Shown here: one piece after another, positions 37,201-44,570 of the stretch
Position numbering within the stretch: position 1 is the first letter of the stretch
How the letters are laid out: the number at the start of each line of letters is the position of its first letter
DNA from: Muribaculaceae bacterium
GTDB lineage: Bacteria > Bacteroidota > Bacteroidia > Bacteroidales > Muribaculaceae
NCBI GenBank assembly: GCA_022510425.1
Contig: JAFLTO010000003.1
Span: 1 to 64,000 of the forward strand
Direction: 5' to 3'
DNA length: 64,000 nt
Program-made: the position numbers and the translations under genes
Notes under the pieces: model-generated
Database searches by the model: none
Told to the model about the DNA's origin: nothing
Seen by the model: the letters and a program-made list of their open reading frames with translations, nothing else

Positions 37201-39310
37201 TTGCACTTGCTTTCACAGTAGCAGTACCGCTCAATGTGCTGTTGTCTGTTGCTAAACCTAATGCAAAAAGATCCACTTTATCTATCACTGCAGTCACATC
37301 CGCAGTGTAAAGGTCAGGTGCCAATGTGCCTTCCCCTTTTAGATCAAGTCTCAAGATATCGTTTGGTGAATCAATGTTGAATTTATATACGCCGTTCTCC
37401 AAAATGACATCGGCTGTGATATTATTGAGTGTCTGATCGTTGTAATCTATGGAAGTGATAGCAAGACTGATGTCTGCATCAGCATTCGGTTTCGTAGGAT
37501 TGAACCCCGCTCCCTGTGCGGTCAGTGAGGCATCAACTTTCCCTATTCCTAAATCGGGCAAGAATCCTTTCACGTTGATATCTTCTACTGATACATAGGC
37601 TTTGTATTTTTCAGCCGACAGAGACACACTTCCATCCGCTACCAGTGAGCCGATTGAGGTCTTTAAGTCGAAATTGGCTGAATAAATTTCATTCTTGGCC
37701 ATAGCTTCTCCAGTCAGTTTGAGTTTCGGCACATGGACCCCTTTAATTTCAAGAAGATTATCTATTACTTTTGGACCTGTCACCTCACCTTCGAACTTCA
37801 CATCGGCCCTTAATTTTTTTATATCAAAAGCATTCTGAGCATATCCCGATGCTTTCACATTCAATACATCTGTTATCCCCACATTTAAGTCTGTCAACTC
37901 TATATCTTGCAGTGAACCTCCTGCCACTATACCGAAATCCAGAGGATTCCTTACAGGAAGTTTGCTCGTGTAAGGCTTCATGTCCGGTAAGAATGCCTCG
38001 ATATCAGGCCATCCCACATTCCCGGCCGCATCTATGTTGAACAGAGCATACGGATTCATCTCCAATACAGCAAAGGAAATTTCCGCTGTAGCGTTAAGAT
38101 AGGTATAAGGAGTCTGGAGTGTAACATCCTTTAATGCAAGACCGATCGAATCCACTTCGATAGTACCCTTTCCGGAAGTAACCATCAGTCCGCAACGTTC
38201 GTTGGCAGAAATAGATGCAATCGGTAATTTCACTGTCGATGCTTCGTTATAGAAGTTATCTAAACGGATATTAACTTTCGAAAACTGAAGATAAGAAGGA
38301 TCAAAACCCGGTAAGGGCTTTGTGCCTTTCACGGCATACAATGCATTGAAATCGGTAACGCTCACTGTGTCTCCTTTAATTATCATAGGAGGACTTGCAA
38401 CTGAGGTGGTGTCCACGGGTGCCGGATGCTCTTTTATGTATTCCGGGGTAGGAGTGAGGTAAGTCACGCTACCGTCAGAAGTTCCAAGATATTCCGCTGT
38501 CACAATGTTTTGTGACAGATCTATTACACCGTTTCTGATGGTCACGTTTTTAGACACAAGAGAAAGCGTGTCTATAGTCGGTAGCATCGACATTCCGAAA
38601 TTAAACCCGTCTATCTGTGCATCATGAAGAAGTATTTTGAGATTCACTGGCGGAGCTACACTGTCGTTTTCAGCCGGTTTCTTTTTCCATACGTCCATAT
38701 CAAGACTCAGATCCGCCTGCTGTATTAGCAGTTTATTCACGTCCACAGTCATGGTCTTGATGTCTACGGAACTTTTATCATCTATTTCTATAAGATTGGC
38801 CTTAAGTTTCAGAAGCATAGATGAATCCGGCGCCATTATTCTAATACCTGCTTCTTCAAGTTTCAGGTCGTTGATATCCACATCCAATTTGAAGAGCGGA
38901 GCAAGCTTCACATCAGCAATCACTTCCTTTGCATAAACCATTGTATCTCCGGTTGCTTCCACAATTGTAACACCGTCAAGGGCTACATCTACAGGCCATT
39001 TAAGTCGGAATCTGTCAATCCCAATCTTCATTCCTGTGGATTTTTCAACAATATTGCAGGCAATATTTTTCACGAAGGTTTGCACCGGCGGCACGTAAAG
39101 AAGAATAGGCACAATAATAGCAATGCAGATCAAACTAATAATGATCCACATAAATGTCTTAAGCACTATTCTCAACCATTTTGGGTGAATCCAATGCTTC
39201 TTGACCTTCTTTTCCGGCTTTTCATTCACCGAATCAGTCGTAGGTTCTTTATCCTTTTCTTTTTCTTCGTCCATCTTTAACCCCCTAATCCCGTCACCCT
39301 TTCCCTTCAT
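34259..39310 (-). CDS. tamB: TamB, translocation/assembly module inner-membrane AsmA-like protein
   Basis: A 1683-residue protein. One N-terminal membrane helix (about 46-70, TFMWIIISLICIAIIVPILLY) anchors a very long periplasmic beta-rich body, with the DUF490/TamB domain at the C terminus (about 1200-1640, including the region LNMLLTGQYTGAG and SLGVDQYGNSYNG). Such proteins form a lipid-carrying or chaperone bridge to the outer membrane. The start is uncertain: MDEEKEKDKE at 39274 is an alternative to 39310. The C-terminal Asn/Met/Pro-rich tail (LQGPGMGMGLH) is an unusual end. It is followed by tamL with an 11-bp overlap; VanZ precedes it by 22 bp. Confidence 0.93.
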   Translation of the reverse strand: MKGKGDGIRGLKMDEEKEKDKEPTTDSVNEKPEKKVKKHWIHPKWLRIVLKTFMWIIISLICIAIIVPILLYVPPVQTFVKNIACNIVEKSTGMKIGIDRFRLKWPVDVALDGVTIVEATGDTMVYAKEVIADVKLAPLFKLDVDINDLKLEEAGIRIMAPDSSMLLKLKANLIEIDDKSSVDIKTMTVDVNKLLIQQADLSLDMDVWKKKPAENDSVAPPVNLKILLHDAQIDGFNFGMSMLPTIDTLSLVSKNVTIRNGVIDLSQNIVTAEYLGTSDGSVTYLTPTPEYIKEHPAPVDTTSVASPPMIIKGDTVSVTDFNALYAVKGTKPLPGFDPSYLQFSKVNIRLDNFYNEASTVKLPIASISANERCGLMVTSGKGTIEVDSIGLALKDVTLQTPYTYLNATAEISFAVLEMNPYALFNIDAAGNVGWPDIEAFLPDMKPYTSKLPVRNPLDFGIVAGGSLQDIELTDLNVGITDVLNVKASGYAQNAFDIKKLRADVKFEGEVTGPKVIDNLLEIKGVHVPKLKLTGEAMAKNEIYSANFDLKTSIGSLVADGSVSLSAEKYKAYVSVEDINVKGFLPDLGIGKVDASLTAQGAGFNPTKPNADADISLAITSIDYNDQTLNNITADVILENGVYKFNIDSPNDILRLDLKGEGTLAPDLYTADVTAVIDKVDLFALGLATDNSTLSGTATVKASASPEKWLYDADLCLKDFSYISGPNYFAIPNDIDIIFKSTVDKVYADVDAKGTCINFEADTGLKEMISSFTALGDTASRQIAARDLNVEMLQHMLPKFRLNLEASGNGAIADILAGAGLSVNKIQGNITNDSIISAKFGAWEFANSSMRADTLTFSLKQRGQLLDYRAHMGNKKNNPIGDFANVNINGYVGENRLMMGLRQMNQKGETGYRLGLTAAFQDSLITVHFTPLKAMIGYIPWTFNSDNSIEVNMKTFKIDANLLAESAKSSILLKTEKNEKGDDELHLALDNVQLQDFLQLSVFAPPITAALNADLHVGYTEGWLYGTGTVGVNNFTYDRLKVGDFDLSLRAGMNDDGSTGARLGLKINGKNAIAAKALLVPDSLKIPQVKTMELDLTQFPLNIANPFLGKDVVQLSGYLNGEFDLSGSLKLPKLNGYLACDSVAVFVPMMGSSVKFNQDSILVTDNVIDFNKFDIWGQNQNPIEIDGTVDMSDLRSAVFDLKLNANNFQLINNDQKAKCDLYGKLFMDIHANARGPMEHFNLNAGVTLLKNTKVTYSIPQTTAQLTSHNTEGIVRFVNFNDTVLVMKEDTVVQPTFSMRILAGLTLENGMQVNVIYPGSTTTGTARVEIQPSGQLTYFQNYLGDMRLNGQVYVGNGFASYSMPIVGEKKFVFNPESYVQFQGDLMNPSFDIKATDDVRASVIENGNSRIVNFKVGVDITQTLQNPKLEFDLSTDDDMSIENELQSMTPNARSMAALNMLLTGQYTGAGVRTASSDLLQGTMYNILTSTINGWLANNVRGVDISLGVDQYGNSYNGETGSSTSYSYQVSKSLFNNRFKISVGGNYTTDAQADENFSENLISDISFEYLLKQTQNVTMYARLFRHTGYESILEGEITEMGGGFLLRRRLSNLKSLFKWGTPKNMQLNQRQLQGPGMGMGLHREHPNDTVHSVVGERKDSLPLKPDSAMVNKPDSIVVTNKVENNEK

Positions 39311-39332
39311 ACCCTACCTCGTTAGGGGTTCT

Positions 39333-39746
39333 CTATGTCCCTTCATTAACCCAATTTTTTTGTAATATCATCCACACGATTCCAAAGACATAAGCCCCGA
39401 TGGTATCTGCTACGATATCCCCGTACTCAAACCCCCTGCCTAAACCCATGTTTGCTTGCGCCACCTCTATAAGCACCCCTAAAATAGCCGACAATGTCGC
39501 ACATATGAAAACACGTTTCGGAAATACAAGTTTCCATCGATTTTTCCTCTGCCAGTCGAGCATCATCGTGGTGCCAAGAAACCCAAACATTATTCCATGC
39601 ACCAGCTTATCGGCACCTGGAAACAACATTGGAGTCTCATCACCTAACGGTTTGGGAGCCAAGGTGAGCCATAAAATCACTAACAATGTGACTATGCTTA
39701 GAAGCCACGCAGGCAATTTGGAAAGCACTTTCCTTAAACTCTCCAT
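39333..39746 (-). CDS. VanZ-like membrane protein
   Basis: A 137-residue protein with four predicted membrane helices (about 13-31, 45-62, 77-96, 110-130). It has the VanZ-like residues D-K-L-V-H in GADKLVHGIMFGFLG and a C-terminal GRGFEYGDIVADTIGAYVFG. The family is widespread and of unsettled function (VanZ gives teicoplanin resistance in enterococci). It is the first gene of the minus-strand run into tamB. Its promoter box ends four bases before the start codon. Confidence 0.88.
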   Translation of the reverse strand: MESLRKVLSKLPAWLLSIVTLLVILWLTLAPKPLGDETPMLFPGADKLVHGIMFGFLGTTMMLDWQRKNRWKLVFPKRVFICATLSAILGVLIEVAQANMGLGRGFEYGDIVADTIGAYVFGIVWMILQKNWVNEGT

Positions 39747-39750
39747 ATTG

Positions 39751-39758
39751 CAAATTTA
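39751..39758 (-). promoter_or_regulatory. -7 promoter box of the VanZ-tam operon
   Basis: The minus strand reads TAAATTTG, ending only four bases before the ATG at 39746. The transcript would be leaderless or nearly so. Confidence 0.55.
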
Positions 39759-39798
39759 TAAAAAATTATGATTATAAGAAAGCAACATGATTTTTGAT

Positions 39799-39806
39799 TA
39801 TTTTTG
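39799..39806 (+). promoter_or_regulatory. -7 promoter box of recX-comF
   Basis: TATTTTTG (TAnnTTTG) lies 20 bases upstream of the recX ATG at 39827. Its position inside a longer frame with a TTG start argues for the internal ATG. Confidence 0.5.
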
Positions 39807-39826
39807 AACAATTTTTTAGATTGGGT

Positions 39827-40324
39827 ATGAAAAAGGAGGTTACTAAAGAAATGGCTTTCGAAAAATTGGCTGCTTTATGCAGCCGAAGTGAGCAATGTGA
39901 ATTCGATCTCAATAGAAAAATGATTAACTGGGGTTTGTCTTCTGCCAACAGGAAAGAAGTTTTGGAGTCATTAAGAAACTACCATTTCGTAGATGATGCC
40001 CGTTTTGCAAAAAGTTTTACCAATGACAAGGCTCGTTTTTCATCATGGGGACCTAATAAAATAAAAATTGAATTAATAAAAAGGAAAATCACGCAGTCTG
40101 ACATTATAAAAGCTCTAAATGAAGTAGACAAGTCTGTATGGAAAGAAGGGCTACTTAGATGTGCCACCTCTAAATCAAAACATCTTGATTTGACAGGTGA
40201 AGAAGCCTGGGAGAGCAAACAGAAACTTTTCCGGTATTTGATTTCCCGTGGTTTCCCTTCTTCCGCTGTCTCAAAGGTAATCAATTTTATAAAGAAAAAA
40301 CAAGAAGAGCTTCAAGATGATTAA
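39827..40324 (+). CDS. recX: Regulatory protein RecX
   Basis: A 165-residue helical protein that modulates RecA filaments. It has the three-repeat RecX layout: ALCSRSEQCEFDLNRKMINWGLS, then LRNYHFVDDARFAKSFTNDKARFSSWGPNKIKIELIKRKI (the conserved FVDDxRFA motif), and a third repeat KLFRYLISRGFPSSAVSKVI. I chose the ATG at 39827 (MKKEVTKEMAFEKL) because the promoter lies just upstream. The next gene, comF, begins 8 bp before its end. recA is not in the window. Confidence 0.92.
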   Translation: MKKEVTKEMAFEKLAALCSRSEQCEFDLNRKMINWGLSSANRKEVLESLRNYHFVDDARFAKSFTNDKARFSSWGPNKIKIELIKRKITQSDIIKALNEVDKSVWKEGLLRCATSKSKHLDLTGEEAWESKQKLFRYLISRGFPSSAVSKVINFIKKKQEELQDD

Positions 40325-41009
40325 GCGTTGGCTTGAAGATATTATTAATATTTTTTATCCCGCAGAATGCCATTTATGTGGAAACTCGTTAACACCATAC
40401 GAAAGATTTGTCTGCAATCCGTGTATTGAAAGTCTCCCCCGCACCGGCTATCACAGAAATCTTAGAAATCCTATGGAGGAGAGATTTGCCGGTCAATTCC
40501 CTTTCGTTGCTGCCACCGGTCACTTTTTTTATTCTCGTGATTCCTCTTTGGCTAATCTTATTCAAGACATGAAATATCGGAATTATCCATCTATTGGAGA
40601 TAAATTGGGTGAAATTGCAGGCAAGGAACTTTATATCTCAGGTTACCTGAATAATATAGATTGTATTGTGCCGGTGCCGATGTATTTTGTTAAAAAAGCC
40701 AAGAGGGGGTATAACCAGGTGGATAACATTGCTTCCGGAATAGGGAAAGCAAGTGGAATTCCAATAGAAAACGCTTTGAAGATGATAAGAAATAGAAAAA
40801 CCCAGACTTCTTTATCACGAAATAAACGTCTGGTCAACGCACATAAGCTTTTCCAACCCAGAGAAAATGTAGACCTCAATCACAAGGGAGTTTTATTGGT
40901 TGATGACATATGCACCACAGGTGCCACAATGGGTTCGGCGGCAAAAGCTATAACGGATAAATATCCTCATGTTCGCCTATACCTGTTTGCTCTTGCCGTA
41001 ACTTTCTGA
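40317..41009 (+). CDS. ComF family phosphoribosyltransferase-like protein
   Basis: A 230-residue protein. The N terminus holds a zinc-ribbon-like Cys cluster (FYPAECHLCGNSL, then FVCNPC). A type I phosphoribosyltransferase fold follows, with the flexible RxxKxGYNQ segment AKRGYNQVDNIASGI and the PRPP loop LLVDDICTTGATM. ComF proteins are linked to DNA uptake or to handling of incoming single strands; the exact reaction is unknown. It overlaps recX by 8 bp, a pairing that suits a role in recombination. Confidence 0.92.
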   Translation: MIKRWLEDIINIFYPAECHLCGNSLTPYERFVCNPCIESLPRTGYHRNLRNPMEERFAGQFPFVAATGHFFYSRDSSLANLIQDMKYRNYPSIGDKLGEIAGKELYISGYLNNIDCIVPVPMYFVKKAKRGYNQVDNIASGIGKASGIPIENALKMIRNRKTQTSLSRNKRLVNAHKLFQPRENVDLNHKGVLLVDDICTTGATMGSAAKAITDKYPHVRLYLFALAVTF

Positions 41010-41050
41010 CATATCTTTTTTGAGGAACCGCATCTAACATATTTTTTCTG

Positions 41051-41082
41051 TTTGCGTATGTTGATGTAAAAGTTTAAATTTG
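41051..41082 (+). promoter_or_regulatory. Promoter of pyrE
   Basis: TTTG at 41051-41054, 20 bases, then TAAATTTG at 41075-41082: a full Bacteroides promoter. A small hairpin (GCTTTCT-TTC-AGAAAGC, 41098-41114) follows in the leader, which is about 65 bases long. Confidence 0.7.
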
Positions 41083-41151
41083 CATATTGTAGAGAAGGCT
41101 TTCTTTCAGAAAGCAACTCATATTTTTCAAATCTTTCAAATACAGTATGTT

Positions 41152-41796
41152 ATGAAGACCACTGAAAGACTATTAGCCGAAAAACTTCTTCAGATCAGTG
41201 CAATCAAACTTCAACCTCAAAACCCCTTTGTGTGGGCTTCGGGTTGGAATTCTCCAATATATAACGATAACCGCAGAATACTATCGTATCCGGATATAAG
41301 AAATTTTGTTAAGGTGGAATATGCCAAGGCTATATTGGAAAATTTCCCCGATGCGGAGGCCATAGCCGGTGTAGCCATGGGTGCCATAGCAATTGGTGCT
41401 ATTGTGGCCGATACTTTAGGGCTGCCGTATGTCTACGTTAGAGACACTCCTAAAGACCATGGTCTTGAAAACAGTATAGAAGGAAACTTAAAACCGGGTA
41501 CTAAGGTAGTTGTGATAGAAGATCTGGTCTCTACTGGTGGAAGTTCTTTGAAAACTGTTGAACTTCTACAGAATTATGGCACGGAAGTGATAGGAATGAC
41601 CTGTCTTTTCAATTATAAATTCCCGATGGCAGTAAAACGTTTCCATGAGGCCAATATCACTTTGGTTTCATTATGTGATTATTCCACGATGATAGAAGTG
41701 GCTGAGACTACAAAATTTATTAGTAAGTCGGAAGCAGAGACTTTACGGGAATGGAGAGAAGACCCGGCCGGCTGGATGCCTGATTATAAAGATTGA
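41152..41796 (+). CDS. pyrE: Orotate phosphoribosyltransferase
   Basis: A 214-residue enzyme joining orotate to PRPP to give OMP in pyrimidine synthesis. I chose the ATG at 41152 (MKTTERLLAEKLLQI) since the promoter lies inside the longer frame starting at 41080. Seen: PFVWASGWNSPIYNDNR (orotate site), GVAMGAIAIGAIVADTLGLPYVYVR, and the PRPP loop VVVIEDLVSTGGSS. The 67 bp to the SRPBCC gene suggest co-transcription, but the link is only positional. Confidence 0.95.
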   Translation: MKTTERLLAEKLLQISAIKLQPQNPFVWASGWNSPIYNDNRRILSYPDIRNFVKVEYAKAILENFPDAEAIAGVAMGAIAIGAIVADTLGLPYVYVRDTPKDHGLENSIEGNLKPGTKVVVIEDLVSTGGSSLKTVELLQNYGTEVIGMTCLFNYKFPMAVKRFHEANITLVSLCDYSTMIEVAETTKFISKSEAETLREWREDPAGWMPDYKD

Positions 41797-41862
41797 TGGC
41801 TGATAATTTTTGCTAGAGGTTAGAGTTTAGGGATAAATTTTCATAATACAGATTATAAAATA

Positions 41863-42300
41863 ATGTCAATTTATAGTTCAGATAAAATCACACTTAATGC
41901 ACCGGCCACAGCCGTTTATGATAAGTTATCAAATCTCGAGAATCTTCAAGGGATGCTTCACAAGGTGCCTGCTGACAAAATTCCTGAGGATAAACGGCAA
42001 ATGTTTGAAAATATCCGGATAACACAGGATACAATCGAAGTGCCGGGAGGCCCTATGGGTAATCTTTTGTTTAGGGTAACAGAGAGAGTAGCGCCTTCTC
42101 TGATAAAACTTAAAGGCGAAGGTATACCAATCGAAATGTCGCTGGTTCTACATATAGTTCCGGTGAATGATACTTCTTCATCGGCCAATGTGGATATAGA
42201 CATTAATATCCCTGCAATGTTAAAACCTATGATTGGTGGCCAGATACAGAAAATAGCTAACCAATTTGGTGAAGTTCTGGGTGCTATCCCGTTTGCATGA
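41863..42300 (+). CDS. SRPBCC (START-like) family protein
   Basis: A 145-residue protein with the helix-grip fold of the SRPBCC superfamily: it opens IYSSDKITLNAPATAVYDKLSNLENLQGMLHKVP, has a central hydrophobic strand set (MGNLLFRVTERVAPSLIKLKGEG) and a long C-terminal helix (LKPMIGGQIQKIANQFGEVLGAI). Such folds bind hydrophobic ligands; no ligand is indicated. A small conserved partner of pyrE in Bacteroidetes genomes is possible. Its end overlaps the next lipoprotein gene by 4 bp (ATGA). Confidence 0.82.
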   Translation: MSIYSSDKITLNAPATAVYDKLSNLENLQGMLHKVPADKIPEDKRQMFENIRITQDTIEVPGGPMGNLLFRVTERVAPSLIKLKGEGIPIEMSLVLHIVPVNDTSSSANVDIDINIPAMLKPMIGGQIQKIANQFGEVLGAIPFA

Positions 42301-42821
42301 GTAAATCGAAATATATAATTTCCTGCATCGTAGTATTTCTGTTATTGACGGGTTGTCAAGGCATCGATAATAACAGGATTCCAAACATGGCAGTGAACAT
42401 ATCATTAGCCAATGTCGGATTATGGAACACTTACGGGGTAGCAGGATTTGGAAGCCATAGGAATTTTATATTCAATGGCTCCGGTGCATCACAACCTGCA
42501 GGCTTTACTTATAAATACGGAAGTGCCACAGGTTTCGGAGGTGTGCTTCTTATAGAAGGTATTGATGCATTCAATCCGGCGATAGCCACTCCATTGGCTT
42601 ATGATCTTGCATGCCCTGTGGAAAGGAAAGCGGATGTTCGCGTATATATAGATAATGAAACTTATGTGGCTGTGTGTAGCCAATGTAAATCCACATATGA
42701 TGTCACAATGGGTGCCGGTGCGCCCATAAGTGGTGAGGCAGCTACAGGGAAATATAAATATGCCTTGAAATCTTATAGTGTGATACCGAGCGGTAACGGG
42801 GGGTATTACATCACAAATTGA
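42297..42821 (+). CDS. Lipoprotein with a Rieske-like domain lacking histidine ligands
   Basis: A 174-residue lipoprotein: signal peptide with lipobox LLTGC, lipidated C20. The C-terminal half (about 84-165) has the outline of a Rieske fold: a first loop with C106-P-V-E, a second loop with C127-S-Q-C130, then STYDVTMGAGAPISGEA, like the F-D...G...P-A-P stretch of Rieske proteins. The two ligand histidines of a [2Fe-2S] Rieske centre are absent, replaced by V108 (or E109) and C130, leaving three Cys. It may hold another metal or only the fold. It sits between the SRPBCC gene (4-bp overlap) and the LysE exporter. Confidence 0.7.
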   Translation: MSKSKYIISCIVVFLLLTGCQGIDNNRIPNMAVNISLANVGLWNTYGVAGFGSHRNFIFNGSGASQPAGFTYKYGSATGFGGVLLIEGIDAFNPAIATPLAYDLACPVERKADVRVYIDNETYVAVCSQCKSTYDVTMGAGAPISGEAATGKYKYALKSYSVIPSGNGGYYITN

Positions 42822-42837
42822 GAAATATTACTACGGT

Positions 42838-43497
42838 ATGGTGATGGGCTTTTTTGAAAGTCTTTTCTATACAATATGGAGAGGAGTGGCGATAGGAATT
42901 CTGATATCTGCCCCAATGGGGCCGGTGGGAATTCTGTGCATACAGCGAACTCTGGACAAAGGGAGAAAAACGGGGCTTTATACCGGGGTCGGAGCCGCAA
43001 TTTCCGACCTTTTTTATTGTATCCTCACCGGTTTCGGTCTATCCTTCATAGAAGAATTTCTTGAAAGAAATCAAAATATTATACAGTTAGTGGGTAGTAT
43101 TGTGCTTATTGCCTTTGCAATCTATCTTTTTAAAAAGAATCCTGCCTCTTCATTAAAAACCCCCGAGCAAGAAGCAATTCAGATTTCTCCACATAAAAAC
43201 ATATTGGGAGGATTTTTGTTTACCTTCTCAAATCCCCTTATTCTATTTCTAATCATCGGCCTTTTTGCACGGTTTAATTTTTCCATCCCGGAAATCAGTT
43301 TTTATTACTATATAGCCGGATATGCTGCAATATTTGTCGGAGCCATAATATGGTGGGAATTTGTTACTTTCTCGGTCAATAAGTTGAGGGCACATTTCAA
43401 TCTTCGAAGCATGTGGCTTATTAATAAGATAATAGGTGGTATAATTTTAATATTCGCGATCGTTGGTATAGTCGCTGCAATCACAAATATGGTTTAA
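42838..43497 (+). CDS. LysE family translocator
   Basis: A 219-residue membrane protein with about six helices. The family signature is near the N terminus: GISAPMGPVGILCIQRTLDKGRKTGLYTGVGAAISDLFYC (helices 1-2), followed by a hydrophilic loop (about 103-120) and SNPLILFLIIGLFARFNF. LysE/RhtB proteins export amino acids and related compounds. Substrate unknown. Begins 16 bp after the Rieske-like lipoprotein and is followed after one base by the secreted 350-residue protein, so the run is probably one operon. Confidence 0.87.
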   Translation: MVMGFFESLFYTIWRGVAIGILISAPMGPVGILCIQRTLDKGRKTGLYTGVGAAISDLFYCILTGFGLSFIEEFLERNQNIIQLVGSIVLIAFAIYLFKKNPASSLKTPEQEAIQISPHKNILGGFLFTFSNPLILFLIIGLFARFNFSIPEISFYYYIAGYAAIFVGAIIWWEFVTFSVNKLRAHFNLRSMWLINKIIGGIILIFAIVGIVAAITNMV

Positions 43498-43498
43498 T

Positions 43499-44551
43499 AT
43501 GAGTTTGAGGAAATTGTTTATTTTATTAATTCTTTTCTTTTCCCTGACTTTTGTGATGGAAGCAAAAACATTAAACTGGAACAAGGGCAGGGGATACCAT
43601 CCATTCCAAAATGCAACTTATGAAGGAATCTATATTGAAAATCTCTCAGACAGTTTAAAATATGATTATTTAAAGCTTCCTAATTCTACGGATGTTTTTT
43701 CCTTAAATTTCAGAGCCAAGAATCTAAATGGAAATCCTTATAAAAGATATCCCTATTTCACAAGTCAAGGCAGAAAGATAAATATCTCAAATCCCCATTG
43801 GGGTTTCTTCGTAACCCTTGTTAGAGACACGATAGTGTTTTCAATAAAAGGAGATGAGATACAAACAGCCACCGAGTCAGTCCCGGCTCTTGATGTCTCA
43901 GTATTTAAACTCAAATCATCAACAAAATCAGAGATTTCTTTGACTGAAAAGATCAATCCCTATGATGGTGACAACATATGGAATATAACTATTGAAAATA
44001 ATGTTTTGATTTTGTCTGTAGGTGACAAAAATTTAAATCAGATATATGAATTTGAGATAAAATACCCGGTCACAGGTTTTGGTTTCTTAGCCGGTTGGGC
44101 TGACAAGTTGCTCATTTCAGATATCAAGGTAGAGTTTACTGAAACAAAGAGCGACTCTTATTTTAATTTTCAAGAGATGAACGCTGATTATTTTTCGCAA
44201 AATGATGATCCGATGGAAGGATATTGGTCGCTTTTCGATAGGGAACTTGAAGAATCATTATTAAAACTTGGAGGTCGCTATACATTGCTTTGTAAAAAGG
44301 AGGGAGATAAATATAACATGATATATGTGGATGGAGCCAATGTCAATAATCAAAATTGGCATCCCGGTGATTTGAAAGCAATTCTGAGTCCTACTCCTTT
44401 TTCAGATATATTTGAAGTGGAATGGTTGGATTCAATGAAAGAATCCATGAAAAGAGATATAAAAGCACAAAAAGGCGATGGAGAGACTCTCTTGATTCAA
44501 TTCCCCTATCAATCCTCAAAAATTAGGTTAAGAAAGATCCCCAATCCCTAA
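43499..44551 (+). CDS. Secreted protein of unknown function
   Basis: A 350-residue protein with a signal peptide (about 1-23, LFILLILFFSLTFVMEAKT). The mature part is beta-rich with two visible halves: about 24-220 (for example SLNFRAKNLNGNPYKRYPYFTSQGR and the lectin-like pattern IWNITIENNVLILSVGDKN), and a C-terminal domain from about 225 (GYWSLFDRELEESLLKLGGRYTLLCKKEGDKYNMIY). No catalytic motif or T9SS C-terminal sorting signal is evident. It starts one base after the LysE gene. Confidence 0.7.
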   Translation: MSLRKLFILLILFFSLTFVMEAKTLNWNKGRGYHPFQNATYEGIYIENLSDSLKYDYLKLPNSTDVFSLNFRAKNLNGNPYKRYPYFTSQGRKINISNPHWGFFVTLVRDTIVFSIKGDEIQTATESVPALDVSVFKLKSSTKSEISLTEKINPYDGDNIWNITIENNVLILSVGDKNLNQIYEFEIKYPVTGFGFLAGWADKLLISDIKVEFTETKSDSYFNFQEMNADYFSQNDDPMEGYWSLFDRELEESLLKLGGRYTLLCKKEGDKYNMIYVDGANVNNQNWHPGDLKAILSPTPFSDIFEVEWLDSMKESMKRDIKAQKGDGETLLIQFPYQSSKIRLRKIPNP

Positions 44552-44570
44552 ATATCTTTTATTCCTTAAA

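Noticed and set aside
41080..41151. Longer pyrE start
   Set aside because: The extension begins at the -7 box itself and is not protein-like; MKTTERLL matches the family start.
43499..44551. T9SS cargo protein
   Set aside because: It has a signal peptide but its last 80 residues do not show the beta-rich C-terminal sorting domain.
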